Part shown: positions 32,573-44,287 of the stretch, in pieces
Layout of the letters: each line of letters begins with the position of its first letter
How positions within the stretch are numbered: position 1 is the stretch's first letter
DNA from: Sphaerolaimus hirsutus
Taxonomy: Eukaryota; Nematoda; Chromadorea; Monhysterida; Sphaerolaimidae
Direction: 5' to 3'
Assembly (NCBI GenBank): GCA_964036195.1
Contig: OZ038456.1
Span: forward strand, 23,227,792 to 23,291,791
DNA length: 64,000 nucleotides
Notes under the pieces: model-generated
What the model saw: the letters and a program-made list of their open reading frames with translations, nothing else
Told to the model about the DNA's origin: nothing
Databases searched by the model: none
Made by a program: the position numbers and the translations under genes

Positions 32573-33439
32573 ATATCTTTTTGTGGGAAAAATCCGTATT
32601 TTTTGGCTCAGTGCCAACGTTTGGTAACGCATTTGAAACGGAACTGTTTTTTTTTGTACTGTGACTGCCTTTTTCAATTTGCACAGGAGCGGCACTGAGG
32701 CGCCAGCACGTTTCAAAAACAAATAATTCAGGAACATGTGAGCTTTTGTGACTGAAACAACATTGAATCTTTTTTTAAACGTTGAAAATTTCTCAGTTGA
32801 TACTAGGGATGGCTGGCATCTTTTTCAACCATCTTTTTAAAGACAACCATCGTCAACACCGTCTTCGCTCAAAAAAGACCCCAAACAAAAATATCAGAAC
32901 TTATTCACTAGGTAAAAAGACATTTTTAAACATGTCATTTTTTAGACAGAGTCATAAAAATAGGTATTCTACATTGAAATCCTAGTCAGTACTCCTGAAT
33001 TGTTTTGCGTTTTTTCAAATTTCAAGAATTTCATTCAAGTTGTTAGCTTGTTGTCTGTTCTAGTACGAGATTGTTAGCTTTGTTTCCAAAAACTGCCATC
33101 CATTTTAGTTTCAGCTAAATTTGTTTTTGGATGCAATTATTATCAGACGAACTGAAATCCTAGTTGAAAACAATATTTAGATTAAAATACTGAATTCAAA
33201 TTTCCAAAATTCCATTAAATCAGTGAAAACAACCACCAATGTCAATTTGTCCCTTCGGAGGGATAGGTAAAATAGCTAAAAAAGTTTCTGGGGGGCGGGT
33301 TCGCGGGGGTTCAATATATAGGCATAGAAAAAAGAAAAGAGAGAAAAATCGCTAAAAGTAGGTGAAAATGGGTATATAATCCCATAAATACTATGAAAAA
33401 TAGCTGAAAATAGGCAGTTTTAGGCATGAACTAGTGATT
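32573..33439. other. Unassigned, repeat fragments only
   Basis: Contains TTTTTTGGCTCAGTGCCAACG (32600), an ACTAGGGATGGCTGGC end (32804) and, near 33240-33430, a CAGGGG-family fragment. No gene is supported. Confidence 0.5.
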
Positions 33440-34173
33440 CTGGTGCCGGTTCCGCAAGTGGACAAGTTAAGAGTTAAAAGTTAAGAGTTGAGTAAAATGA
33501 CAAATGGCGAGTGAAAAGTAAAGTTAAAGTTTAAGAGAAAAGTTAAAGTTTAAGAGTTGAGTTAAAAGTTGAGTTAAATGTTAAGAGTTGAGTTAAAGGT
33601 TAAAAGTTGAGTTGAGAGTTAAGAGTTGAGTTATGAGTTGAGTTAAGAGTTGGAACAAGTGGAAGTGGAAGAGACAAGTGGAAAATGATGGTAAAAAAAT
33701 ATAAAAAAATAAAAATGTGAAATTGGTATTGATACGGCTGTTTGCTGGCATGCTGCCAATGTTGTATGCACAACATTTGAAAATACCGTATCCAAAAAAA
33801 TTATCGCTAAAAAAAGAAAAAATCACGGAACGTTGTTTCAAAATGGCCGTGCGGGGACAAAATATGACTGAAGATCAGCGTATCGCGCTTCTGCAATGAA
33901 TGACCCATTTCTCTTTTAAATCAACTTTTAACTCACCTTTTAACCTTTAACTCAACTCTTAACATTTAACTCAACTTTTGACTCAACTTTTAACCTTTAA
34001 CTCAACTCTTAACATTTAACTCAACTTTTAACTCAACTCTTGAACTTTAACTTTTCTCTTGAACTTTAACTTTTCTCTTAAACTTTAACTTTTACTCTTA
34101 ACTTGCCATTTGTCATTCTACTCAACTCTTAACTTTTAACTCTCAACTTGTCTACTTGCGGAACTGGCCCCAG
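33440..34173. mobile_element. Foldback of GTTAAGAGTTGA repeats (C3)
   Basis: Same termini and centre as C1 and C2, with an uninterrupted TA at 33789-33790. It appears to sit within a CAGGGG-family remnant, whose motifs (GCATGAACTAGTGATT; TATACAAATGTATG) continue on both sides. Confidence 0.85.
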
Positions 34174-34384
34174 GACGTGAAAATCTATACAAATGTATGA
34201 AAAAAGCTACTTTGTATGTAAATTGGCGTCGTGTTTCTTAAAAATCGCTCCAGATAGGTAGATCTGACTGGGGGGGGGGGGGTAGCCCAAAAGTTTGCCT
34301 CCGAGATAGATAGATACATAGCTGAGCGGTGTGGGGGGTAACCCGCCCCCAACCCCCGCTTTCCTGCCCCTGATATAAAGTAGT

Positions 34385-34560
34385 GCGTTTTGCTCCCGAA
34401 CAATCGCGTGTCCGCTGTGCAGGGCGGCGTGCAGCGGTGACTTGCGCAGGGCTGCAGCTGACTGGTGCGGCACTCCCCACAAACTCCGCCCACTGCGCAA
34501 CAACCGGCACGCGCTTCGGCCCCGCCCAGCTGTGCGCCAGCGGCAACGCAAATATGACTT
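34385..34560 (-). pseudogene. Possible ankyrin-repeat exon remnant
   Basis: A GC-rich island on the minus strand reads ALRKSPLHAALHSGHAIV, close to the ankyrin consensus (TPLHxAAxxGHxxIV). Only one repeat is recognisable; the frame continues into the neighbouring MITE and no convincing splice sites were found. Ankyrin repeats are protein-binding modules, so by itself this says nothing of the gene's role. It may be a decayed exon carried by rearrangement. Confidence 0.35.
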
Positions 34561-34656
34561 TTCAGGTTCTGTTTTTTCCTGGATCAGTGCCAATTTCCTG
34601 GATTTCAACTGTGAAGGGTTGTGACAACACTTCACGGGTTTTGTAGATTTGGACCC

Positions 34657-35812
34657 CAGGGGGCAGTTCCAAGCCCTGTAAAGTGTAAAGTAAAGTGTCA
34701 AATGTAAAGTAAAGTGTCAAGTCAAATGTCAAATGTAAAGTCAAGTGACAGCCCCCGTTCGCCGGCCCCCGTAAACAAGCAGCCCCCCCCCCGCTCAAAA
34801 ATCCTGGATACGTCCCTGTTCGGTACAAGTATTCAGATCGACTGCTTAAGTAAAATGGAGATACAAGTTGGCAGTCGGCCAAAAATTTCGTAATCGCATA
34901 AATAAAAATAAAGAAGGCTAAAGATAGGTATACAACCGGTTCCGTGTACTATTTCACATCTCTTATCATGTATTTAAACAAAAATAGCGGTTATGAAGGA
35001 GAAAATTTGCAAAATAGAGTAAATTTTAGCGATTTTGAGCGGAAATTTTGGAAAACTCGCTCAAAGTACAATTTTCAACCAGTAACTTGGACATGGGCCA
35101 ACTTGTCATACATAACCCGATGCTAATTAAAACAAATCTGACCGGATCATGTATGCAAAGTTGGCCCATGTCCAAGTTGCCAGTTACGTACTGTATACGA
35201 ACGAGAGTGAAAGCTGTCGAAATGAGAGTTTTTGCTAAAAATCACCAAAATAAGCTCCATTTTGACCATCTTAATCATCTAGGTACATAAATGTTTAAAA
35301 TCTTCTTATCTATAGAGATTACGAAATTTTTGGCTCTCTGCCAACTTCACATAAGTGGTAACTATCTCTGAAAAATTGTCGTATTTCCAAATCGTTGGTT
35401 CGTTGCCAAATGAGCAAGGATCAACGCGCGACGTCGTTAAAAATATATGTAAAGGGGGATTCAATCGTACATCCTAAATTGATTCTTGCTCATTTGGGAA
35501 TGAAGTGACATAAAAATACTTTTGTATTTTATATTGGACGTTGCGGTTTCACGATACGTCCGACACAGATATCGTCACTTTCCTTTTAATATTTTTCTTT
35601 TTTTGTGAATATTTTTTGTTTGTCATTACATTTGACACTTTACTTGACACTTTACTTAACATTTGACATTTGACTTGACACTTGACTTTACATTTGACAT
35701 TTGACTTGACACTTGACTTTACATTTGACTTGACACTTTACTTTACATTTGACACTTTACTTTACATTTGACACTTTACTTAACAGTTTACAGGGCTTGG
35801 GATTGGCACCTG
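34657..35812. mobile_element. B-family foldback with TTGACATTT arms (B4)
   Basis: Ends CAGGGGGCAGTTCCAAGCCC and TTGGGATTGGCACCTG. The left arm repeats AAGTGTCAAATGTAAAGTA, mirrored at 35625-35790. Inside are an E-like fragment (34755-34820, ending CTGGATACGTCCCTG) and a unit at 34866-35345 with GTTGGCAG...GGCCAAAAATTTCG ends, itself containing a palindrome around CAACTTGGACATGGGCC (35075-35190). Weak TTTGG similarity flanks it; no clean duplication. Confidence 0.7.
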
Positions 35813-35814
35813 CT

Positions 35815-36250
35815 TTGGTTCGTATAGATAGTAAATCGCTCCACCGGAGGCATAGATAGCTGAAATTTTTTTGGGCGGGTGTTCAATATAAATACAGGCT
35901 TTTTCAAGGTATAGAAGGAAGAAAAGAGGAAAAATCGCCAAAGTAAGCGAAAAATAGGTATATAAGCATATAACGTACACAAATAGCTGGAAATAGCAAT
36001 GAAACACATGGAATAGCGTTTTTGAAGGTGAAAAACTATAAAATGGTATCAAAATTTTGAGCGATTGTGAGTGAAAATTGGGACAAAATTTGTCAAAAAT
36101 CGCTCCAGATAGGTAGATAGTTGGCTGATATATTGGGGATAGTTAGCCAACGTTTTTGCCTTCGGGATAGATAGATAGCTGGCCGTCCTCCGGGATAGGT
36201 AGATAGCTGGCGGATTTGGGGTGTGACTCCCCCGCCTACTAAACCCCTGA
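35815..36250. mobile_element. CAGGGG-family MITE, reverse orientation
   Basis: GATAGATAGCTGGC and GAGCGATTTTTGACAAATTT-type motifs and a right boundary near CTAAACCCCTG match the family of 125-638 in the opposite orientation. Exact ends are unclear. Confidence 0.6.
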
Positions 36251-36660
36251 AACACTTGATTTTTCCCCTGTTTATGGTGGTATAACTTTTTATATTCCAG
36301 TTTTCTGATGGCTTCTTTTTGTTTTTCGTTTTTCGTTGAGTGTTGATACATCGTTTGTGGCATGGCTTGCATTTCAACCGTTAAAATACACTTTTCTAAA
36401 ACTACCGGACCGTTAAAAGAGATTTTTTTTCCAAAAAAACCCAAATACTGATTTCACCGCTCCCGTTTGAAAAAACGGCTCCGATGCTACGCTTCTTTAA
36501 AAAAAACGTTGTTTAAAAACCGTAAAAACTTTGCCATCCCTACGGTTGCTTATGTTTTTAGTAGGGTACTACCGTGTTTCCTCGAAATACCCCCCCCCCC
36601 CCTCAAAATAAGCACTATGAATTTCTGACCCCCTCCCTCGAAATACCCCCCCCCCCAAAT

Positions 36661-37081
36661 TAGGGTTCAAACGGGATCCTGATCCCGGATCCCGTGAAAT
36701 TCCGGGATTTAGCAATCCCGATCCCGAAACTTTTCAAATCCCGACCCCGAGAAACTCCAAAGTCTGGGATCCCGATCCCGGAAAAATAAGTGGAATTATC
36801 AAAAGTGAAAAAACGACGTTTTTGCATGCAAAAATGTGAACGCAAAACCCCAGCGTTCATTTTATGCCACGTTTCTGGCATACAACAGTGTTTTTAGACC
36901 TTTATGAACATCTGTGGATGCCAAAACATTGGCCAAAATCTCTATCCCAAGACCCCAATCCCGATCCCGAAAAAATGCCAATCCCGATCCCGTGACCCCA
37001 ATCCCGGCCAATCCCGATCCCGATCCCGAAATCTCAAAAAAGCGATCCCGATCCCGAAAAGTCAATCCCGTTTGAACCCTA
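36661..37081. mobile_element. hAT-like MITE with GGGATC satellite (T1)
   Basis: Ends TAGGGTTCAAACGGGATCC and CCCGTTTGAACCCTA; flanks CCCCAAAT and CCCCCAAT (one mismatch). Confidence 0.85.
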
Positions 37082-37162
37082 CCCCCAATTGAGTGTAAAG
37101 AGAGCGTCAATGACAAAATGCTTATGTTTTTAGTACGGTACTACCGTGTTTCCTCTAAATAC

Positions 37163-37905
37163 CAGAGTTGTTAAAATACCGGTATTTTTGGAAAGTGTAA
37201 GTGTAAGTGTAAATACGCTTTCCAAATTTTGAGTATGGATACCAAAAGTGTAAGGTATTTTAAAAATACCTAGGAAAGTGTAAAAAAAGTGTAAGTGTAA
37301 ATTTTGTTTAGAGAGCTCTCACTGTTAGGCATTAGAAAACACCGCTGTTCTCATCTTTAGATCAATTTATTTATCATTTTCATGCATTATTTCACATTTT
37401 ACGGCCTTTTATGAACCATTTCAGACTGTAACAAATACTGTAGTGGTATGAAGTTCCCTAATAATGGCACTTTTTCAGTGTTGATATTCTACTGATTAAG
37501 CAATGCGATACACACTGTTTAAATGCAAGAATGGACATGCAGCAAATGTCAATGCAAAAGTTGACTTTGTGTTCAGCTTGTGAATTTCCATTGATCTTGT
37601 CCTTTTACAAAAGTATGATGAAACTGTAGAATACCATGAGTACTGATTGTAGATCAAAGGCTAGTTTGTACATTTGCCATATTTTTTACATTCAATGCAT
37701 TTTTTGTACATGACCCTATTTTATGCTTTCTCAAAAGCATAAAACAGAGCCATCTGAAAGAAAAAAATACACTTTCTGTACCCGGGTATTTTGCCCAGGA
37801 AAGTGTAAAAAAGTGTATGGGTATTTTATGAAAGTGTAAGTGTAAATATAAATACCCATTTACCCGGGTATTTTGGGTGAGTGTAAGTACACTTTCGCAA
37901 CTCTG
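37163..37905. mobile_element. hAT-like MITE, CAGAGTTGTTAAAA family (P1)
   Basis: Ends CAGAGTTGTTAAAATACC and CGCAACTCTG with a perfect 8-bp duplication CTAAATAC (37155-37162, 37906-37913). The arms are arrays of AAAGTGTAAGTGTAAATAC and ACCCGGGTATTT; the centre is unique and AT-rich. Confidence 0.95.
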
Positions 37906-38160
37906 CTAAATACCCCCCCCCCTCAAAATAAGCACTATGCATTTCTAACCCCCTCCCTCGAAATACCCCCCCCCCAATTGAGTGTAAAGAGAGCGTCAAT
38001 GACAAAAGCTGCGGTTTATGACCTGGGCAATGCATAAAAAGCTGTAGACTCTTATACATGGTGGTTTTGTTGCATTTTTTTACGTCTGCGTACGTTATTA
38101 GTACTGGGAGTTCAAAAAATGTTTGGCGAAATAATAACTACCTCCCCCTCGAAATATCCC

Positions 38161-38589
38161 TAGGGTTCAAACAGGATTGACTTTTCCGGATCGGGATTGG
38201 TTTTTTGAGATATCGGGATTGGCCGGGATTGGGGTCACGGGATCGGGATTGGCATTTTTTCGGGATCGGGATTGGGGTCTTGGGATAGAGATTTTGGCCA
38301 ATGTTCTGACATTCACAGTTGTTTATAAAGGTCTCAAAACACTGTTGGATGCCAGAAAAGTGGCATAAAATGGACGCTGGGGGTTTGCGTTCACATTGTT
38401 GCATACAAAAATGTTTTTTTTTTCGCGTTTTGTAATTTCCACTTATTTTTCCGGCATCGGGATCCCGGACTTAAAAGTTTCTCGGGATCGGGATCGGGAT
38501 TTGAAAATTTTCGGGATCGGGATCGGGACTGCTAAATCCCGGAATTTCACGGGATCCGGGATCGGGATCGGGATCCCGTTTGAACCCTA
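38161..38589. mobile_element. hAT-like MITE with GGGATC satellite (T3)
   Basis: Ends TAGGGTTCAAACAGGATTGA and CCCGTTTGAACCCTA; flanks AATATCCC and AATACCCC (one mismatch). Inner centre as in the 27112 sibling. Confidence 0.87.
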
Positions 38590-38791
38590 AATACCCCCTC
38601 AAAAGTCTCACTCTGAAAAAATAAACCCCCTTTGGGTATTTCGAGGAAATACGGTAGATGATCCCCACAATCATTGTAGCCTCAGACAGTTGGTGAGCCG
38701 GTAAATGTTATGGTGAATGTGAAATTTTGCGGTACGGTTCGGCAAAGTTTGCGCAGTAGCGGCGTCACTTAGAACACGGAATAATATTACC

Positions 38792-39034
38792 GTGCAAAAA
38801 TGCAGGGAATGCAGCTGCACGTGGGACGAATTGGCACTGGACGAAATCACTCTGGCCGATGTGACACAGGAGGATGGGAAACATTGCGAGTTCCATGTCT
38901 GCCTGATTGCGGAAAAATGCGTGCGCGCTAAGGAGAAAACGTTGGGTTTTTTCGTCATAATGAGCGGATTTTTCTTTCAAAATAATGTCGTGTTGGTACG
39001 GGTAGATATGGAGAATATTACTCAAGTGTTGTAA
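38792..39034 (+). CDS. Hypothetical protein fragment (possible exon)
   Basis: This is an open stretch of 80 codons with richer GC than its surroundings: KCRECSCTWDELALDEITLA, then DVTQEDGKHCEFHVCLIAEK and CVRAKEKTLGFFV. Six cysteines, including a CxxCxC cluster and CxFHxC, could bind zinc, but I recognise no family. It opens with GTG rather than ATG in this frame, so if real it is an internal exon; no confident acceptor was found. It is unique in the window and not part of any repeat I can identify. Confidence 0.35.
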   Translation: MQKCRECSCTWDELALDEITLADVTQEDGKHCEFHVCLIAEKCVRAKEKTLGFFVIMSGFFFQNNVVLVRVDMENITQVL

Positions 39035-39044
39035 ATACAAAAAC

Positions 39045-39536
39045 GTAAAAGTCAATATTTGATATGAAGACGGTCGATATTCGATGGGATACCTTTACGC
39101 ACATTTTTATTTCCACTCTTTCAGTTTCCACGTTTTTCTGTCTAACTGCAAACTCTCACAAATTGCTCGGTGAATGGTCGCAAAAATTTTACTAGCAAAA
39201 GCATTTGATGTCCTGAATCTATTTGATCTTTTAAAATTGCTATTTTTTGAAAAAAATAGCTTTGCGTTTAAAAAGGTTATCTTCCACTATTTGAATTGCA
39301 CATTTTTCAGGTTAATTTGCAAAATCTTTTGCCGTGATGCTGGATGCATAAATATGATGAATCAGGAATTCAAACGTTGATAAAAATAAGAGCAAAATAA
39401 CTTTCCCTCTTGGGTGATCTGTCAATAATTTTTCCATGTCAATGGATTGATTTACATTGTTACTCGGAATCTGTTCTTATCTATACAATGTACTGTAATT
39501 CTGATTTTGTGACAATATTCTGTAATTCCATTTTTG
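39045..39536. other. Non-coding, nothing recognised
   Basis: AT-rich, bounded on the right by the start of the segmental duplication. Confidence 0.5.
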
Positions 39537-40842
39537 TATTTTTTCATCTTTGTATTTATATTGTATATAATTCTGCAATAAAATAACGTAATGATAAAAA
39601 TATAGAATCAAACAATTATGCGTTTTGTAAAGTTACCTTAAATGTTTGCTTGGGCCTCTCTCGATGGCGTTATTTCGTTCTATTTATAGTGTATTTTATA
39701 GTTTGCGTATTTTGTTCGCGTGTTTATCGACTAGTGATGGAATGGCGCCATTGGCGCTTGACACCATTTTTCAGTGGCGTCCTTGGCGCCTGGCTGCCAG
39801 TTCTAACAGATGGCCACAAATGTGCTTTCAGGGTGAACTCATACAAGAGCGATAAAATTTGAGGGGGGGGCGAGATTCGATTTTGACTGAACATTGCTCG
39901 AAACGACGATTTTTGTCCTACCGCCCTTTCGCCCTTTTCTCAAATGGCGCTTGTCGACGTGCTTGCTGGCGCTTTTCCACCACTAGTGCCGCCCATGTGC
40001 CGGTACACATGTAACCCAGTGCTCATGTAACGCGCTGCGCATGCAGACCGCCACTCACCCAAGCAGCTGCTGCGATGGACCCGGCCGTGCCCGACGCAGG
40101 GCAAAGTCGCCTGCTCAGGGTCAGTTACCCTGCACATTTCTGTCACTGGTCTGCGTGTTATGTTGCTTGTACCCAGTTGTTTGTGGGTGAATTCTGTTGT
40201 GCCAAGTTGTTTTGTATGGCACAGCTGCTCTGTATTCGTGAAGATTCGTGTGGCATTTCTGGATTACATTATCGTTGGTTTTTGTGAAGTGAGCGAGTGG
40301 CCTGTAGACTTTTTATATCAATTGCTGTCTAGCAAATCTACAGAGCGCAGTGTTTATAGGAGAAACAAGCCTGGAGTCCAAATCGCATATGCCATGCAAA
40401 CTCAACTGCTCGAATGGTTTAATATTTACATAAACATAGATGTAAAAATTACTGAACTTTTTTTCATTGTATATTTACATGTTCAAACTATTTTCAAAGT
40501 GTATTTCCTCGAAATACCCCCACAACATGACACAATGAATTTGGAAACCCACCTCGAAATACCCCTTAAATTTAGGGTATAGAGTACGTAAATAACAAAA
40601 GCTGCGGTTTGTGATCCGGGAAACATAGAACCAGTGGCGTAGCCTGGATTTTTGAGCGGGGGGGGGCGGATCGTATACGGAGTCCGGCTAACGGGGGGGG
40701 GGGCAGCGCCCCCACCCCCTAAAATTTGACCCCCATAGCAGCGGAAAGGAGTTATGGCGCTGGCGCCATTCATGGGCGCCGCGCCATGGCGTGATTAGCC
40801 TAGAGAATGGCGCCAATGTTTACTATGTAAGACTTATATATA
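39537..40842. repeat. Segmental duplication 1, right copy
   Basis: Counterpart of 1-1840. It contains the uninterrupted GGCCTCTC (39653-39660) that is the empty site for the MITE at 125-638, exon 1 of copy B and a right-truncated CAGTGGCGTAGCC element from 40633. Confidence 0.9.
40075..40119 (+). CDS. F-box/LRR family copy B, exon 1
   Basis: Fifteen codons, MDPAVPDAGQSRLLR, followed by a GTCAGT donor in phase 0. The next exon, after the acceptor TTTAG at 41850, opens in phase 0, so the model reads through without a shift. The upstream region holds a second ATG in another frame (at 40041). Copy B is the fullest member of the family here, about 11 kb from first to last exon. Confidence 0.65.
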
Positions 40843-41580
40843 CCGTATTTCCTCGAAATACCCCCCGGGGGGGGTGATTGTTCCATAGTGGTCCCGAGAC
40901 GGGGGGGGTTAAACGAGGGGGAGGCAAAATTTTGGACTACTACCCCCTAAACCCCCCCCCCCCCCAAATCGCACAGCTATCTACCTATCTGGAGCGATTT
41001 TTCAGAAACTTTACCCCAATTTTCGCTCAAAATCGCTATTTTTCATACCTATATATATATTTTCACCTCCAAAATCACTAGTTCATGCGTCTAACTGCCT
41101 ATTTTCAGCTATTTGAAGTACTATATGCTCTTGTATACTTATTTTGAGCTATTTTACACCTACTTTTAGCGATTTTGTCTCCCTTTTCCTCCTTCTATGC
41201 CCCGAAAAAGCCTATATATCGAACCACCACAACCCCCCCCCCCCCCCCAAACCGCCCCCCCAGAAAATTTTTCAGCTATCTATTCCTCCGGAGGAGCGAT
41301 TTGCTATCTTTCCAACCACTAGGAAGGTCAAAATTCAAGATACCCCTGGTGCTAGGTTAGAACAGGGTCTATACAAATCTATAGACTCTTATGCATGGTG
41401 CAATTGTTGCATTTTCCTATTTCTGCATATGTTACAAACAAGAAATTAGTACTGGGAGTTGAAAAAAATTCTGGCAAAAAATAAGGCCCCTCGAAATACC
41501 CGCCACGTTTTACCCCCGTCAAATCCTCTCTCTGTAACAATCACCCCCCTCCCCCCTGGAGGCATTTCGAGGAAATACTG
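40843..41580. mobile_element. Mariner-like MITE (R7) containing a CAGGGG-family MITE
   Basis: CCGTATTTCCTCGAAATACC after TA and GGCATTTCGAGGAAATACTG before TA. A CAGGGG-family element occupies roughly 40925-41353, ending ATACCCCTGGTGCTAGG. Confidence 0.85.
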
Positions 41581-41850
41581 TATTTACATGTGTATGTTTC
41601 AAATGTACGCGTACAGCCCAGTCCGGTACTTTTTTTAAAGCACATGTAAACGTATTTACAAAGTAATCAAGTAAATGTATTCTTCGAGTAAGTGTAAATA
41701 CATTTTAACGACTGTGCATGCGAAGAGCCCGGTTAGTGAGCACACTTCACCGCCTTTGGTTGCAGATATGGAACGTAATTCCAAAATTATGGAATTTTTT
41801 CACCAATCTTTTTTGTCAGCACATGAAAGCGTGTAAACGACGCTGTTTAG
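41581..41850. repeat. CAGAGTTGT-family right-end fragment
   Basis: AAACGTATTTACAAAGTA and ATACATTTTAACGACTGTG (to about 41720) match the right arm of that hAT-like family; the rest is intron leading to the exon 2 acceptor. Confidence 0.6.
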
Positions 41851-42111
41851 GCGTTTGTGTTTCCACGGGATACAGTGTTGTCGCACTCGCAGCTGGTGGA
41901 GTCGCCCACTTGTGTGCCGCACGTGCTGGAGGCGATTCTGCTGTCCGCGTGCCCCGCCCCCCAACAGCTGTGCGCGCTGGTGGCGCCCCTGTGCTCGCGG
42001 CTGCGCACCTTCGTGTACTCCGAGCCGAGGCTGTGGCGCCAACTGAAAATGGACGGTTATCGGAGGACGTACCATATTGATGCATTGGGCCACTTGTTCC
42101 AGCGGCCACAG
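41851..42111 (+). CDS. F-box/LRR family copy B, exon 2 (F-box)
   Basis: 87 codons from AFVFPRDTVLSHSQLVE through VLEAILLSACPAPQQLCALV, APLCSRLRTFVYSEPRLWRQ to LFQRPQ, ending at CAG/GTTTGA. The segment VLEAILLSACPAPQQLCALV with the downstream LW fits the F-box, which docks Skp1 and so couples a substrate to the cullin ubiquitin ligase. Phase is 0 at both ends, matching exon 1 and exon 3. The acceptor follows a CGCTGTTTAG tract. The sequence is much richer in GC than the introns. Copies A and C preserve the exon with conservative changes, and copy A has an indel at its start. Confidence 0.75.
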
Positions 42112-42179
42112 GTTTGAGGGGGGACATTTTGCGAGTGTCTCACTTTGAAACCTGGTTATATTGGCAGATGAGTCCTGGC

Positions 42180-42326
42180 CAGTGATGTAAAAGCGCCATG
42201 GCGCTGGCGCCAAAGCAAAAAGCGCCATGGCGCTTGGCGCTTTTTTTCCTGTGGCGCCATTGGCGCTAGGGGTCGAAAAGCACCATGGCGCTTGGCGCCA
42301 AAGTTCTGGCGCTTTTCACATCACTA
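42180..42326. mobile_element. hAT-like MITE (AB2)
   Basis: Same insertion as at 4743-4871: duplication GTCCTGGC at 42172-42179 and 42327-42334, with more GGCGC units inside. Confidence 0.9.
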
Positions 42327-42728
42327 GTCCTGGCGGTACAATATCACGCCCCTGCTCTGGGGTTTTATTTCATGACAAATTTCGCACTGTCAATCGTGGT
42401 CCGGAAACCCAGCTGTACATCCATACAACCCGGATCAAAGAATGTGTAAACTGTTGATGTGAAAACTAGGGATGGCCAAGGTTGTTTTCAAATGTTTTTT
42501 AAAAATAAAAACGTTTTATTTTATAAAAAACGACCATCGAAACCGTTTTTAAATACTTTTTAGTACTAAGCACTAGGTATTTTGCAATTTTTTGCACGCA
42601 AGCGCGCAATTTCACCTGCACTGTACTATTTGTGGTGGTTTTCATTGGTTTTTGAGCATTTTTAGTGTAAAAGGTTCCATTTGTTTGTGCTATTATGTCA
42701 TAATAAGCCACGATGCACTAGTGTAGTA

Positions 42729-43988
42729 AACTGGTGGCACATATAAATGAGAAATCAGGTACCTCATTTTTCACAACAATCTCACAGGGAAACGTGCAGC
42801 CCAATATGGCTGCCATTTGTTGTGGGGGTGCCCACAACATTTGTCTACATAAATGCCAAGTGGCACCCCATGGCACCCTCCTGTTCTGCTGTTACAGATT
42901 GATGAAGGATTTTTGCCATTTTTTTCCCGGAAAATATAAATGAGAATTTTCAAAAAACCACACAAAATATAGCTGTGGTAAAGTGTGCAGCCATTTTTTG
43001 GTGTGCTGACAACATAAGTAATGAATTCACTTGTGTTGGTGCTTTTTCAAAAAATAAAAGTTCCTTGTGGCTTGCCAAAAGCCATATTTTGACCCGCTGG
43101 TCATTTGTGGGTATATTTTGACCCCCATTCCACTACCCCCACATAAAAATGGCCCCCAATATGCAGACATGTGCTATGGAGCCAGCTCAACCATTATTTT
43201 GAACTTTGTGATAATCCAAATTGTGATTGTTATTGAAAAACCATGATTTTCAACTTTCTGGACATGACCTAGTTTTTTGTCTGGCCCATTCAAACTAGAT
43301 ACATGGCACATTGCCCATTGGCCCCCATAGATTTTTTACAGATAATTAGTGCCCACATAAAATGGGCACAATTATTTTGTGATTTGTCTGGCGACATTGG
43401 AGGCGTCGGACACGCTGTCACCCAAGTGCCGTCTTTACACAGGGCCATTTTTATCATTTGCTATAAAAAAATATTTGAGTGCAAAAACGGGGCCCAGGAG
43501 CAGTCATATGTTGCCCCTGACACCGAACAAGCCGATTCTGGCCCCCATGTGCTCTATGAATAGCTTGGGATAGTGGATTATCCAGATTGTAAAACCTATG
43601 TTTTTGTCCAAAAAAATTTTTCAGTTTGATCAACAATGCTGTCATTGTGTGGGGATTCTGGGGGTTCTGAGGGGGTGGAAAAGTTGTACATACTGTGAAT
43701 CTACCAATGTTAAAAAAACTTTTTGGGCTCAAATGTCCAGAATAAAAATTATAAAAATTTAAATTTCATCAGGAACAAAAATTTGTATGGAATTCTCATT
43801 TATATTTTCCAGAAAAAATGTAAAAAAAAATTTTTTCTGCACCAAGGGTGGCCTGAGGGGGGTGCCACCTAGGGTATATATAGTGAATACTTGGGGGCAC
43901 CCTCACACATAATGAAAGCCTAACAGCTTGCATGTGGGATTTGTAAAATACAATAAAGTGATTTTCTCATTTATATTTTCCAACAGTT
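42729..43988. mobile_element. Tc1/mariner-like element, AACTGGTGG ends (J1)
   Basis: Ends AACTGGTGGCACATATAAAT and ATTTATATTTTCCAACAGTT are bordered by TA (42727-42728, 43989-43990). The copy A paralogue has the single TA at 5254-5255. Interior copies of the end motif (42930-42950, 43790-43815) suggest an internal inverted unit. At 1260 bp it could once have held a transposase, but no frame resembles one. Confidence 0.92.
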
Positions 43989-44287
43989 TACCTAATATAC
44001 AGCCATTGTGCCCCACATATGTGTACAGTGTGAAACACCACTGCCAATGTGTGAGCCTGCTCCTATATCCTTATTAAGACACTTTTCCACACCCAACATC
44101 ACTTGTCACAAGTCACAAATGTTCGACAAAAGGTGATATCCATAATAAGTTGACATAAAACATATATTTTTGACAGAAATCACCACTTATAATGATATCC
44201 CATGGCTCTAAAGCCATTCTATGGCTATATATAACATCACAAAGTAATGTCACCTGTCTGATTCACCTGTATCTGTTGACTCATGAC

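Larger units (their letters stand above)
36572..38654. mobile_element. Mariner-like CCGTRTTTCCTCGAAATACC element (R8), tandem and multiply invaded
   Basis: The left end CCGTGTTTCCTCGAAATACC follows TA and the right end GGTATTTCGAGGAAATACGG precedes TA. An internal direct duplication (TTATGTTTTTAGTA and ACTACCGTGTTTCCTC at 36549 and 37123) indicates two fused copies. Three hAT-like MITEs are inserted at 36661, 37163 and 38161. Confidence 0.7.
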
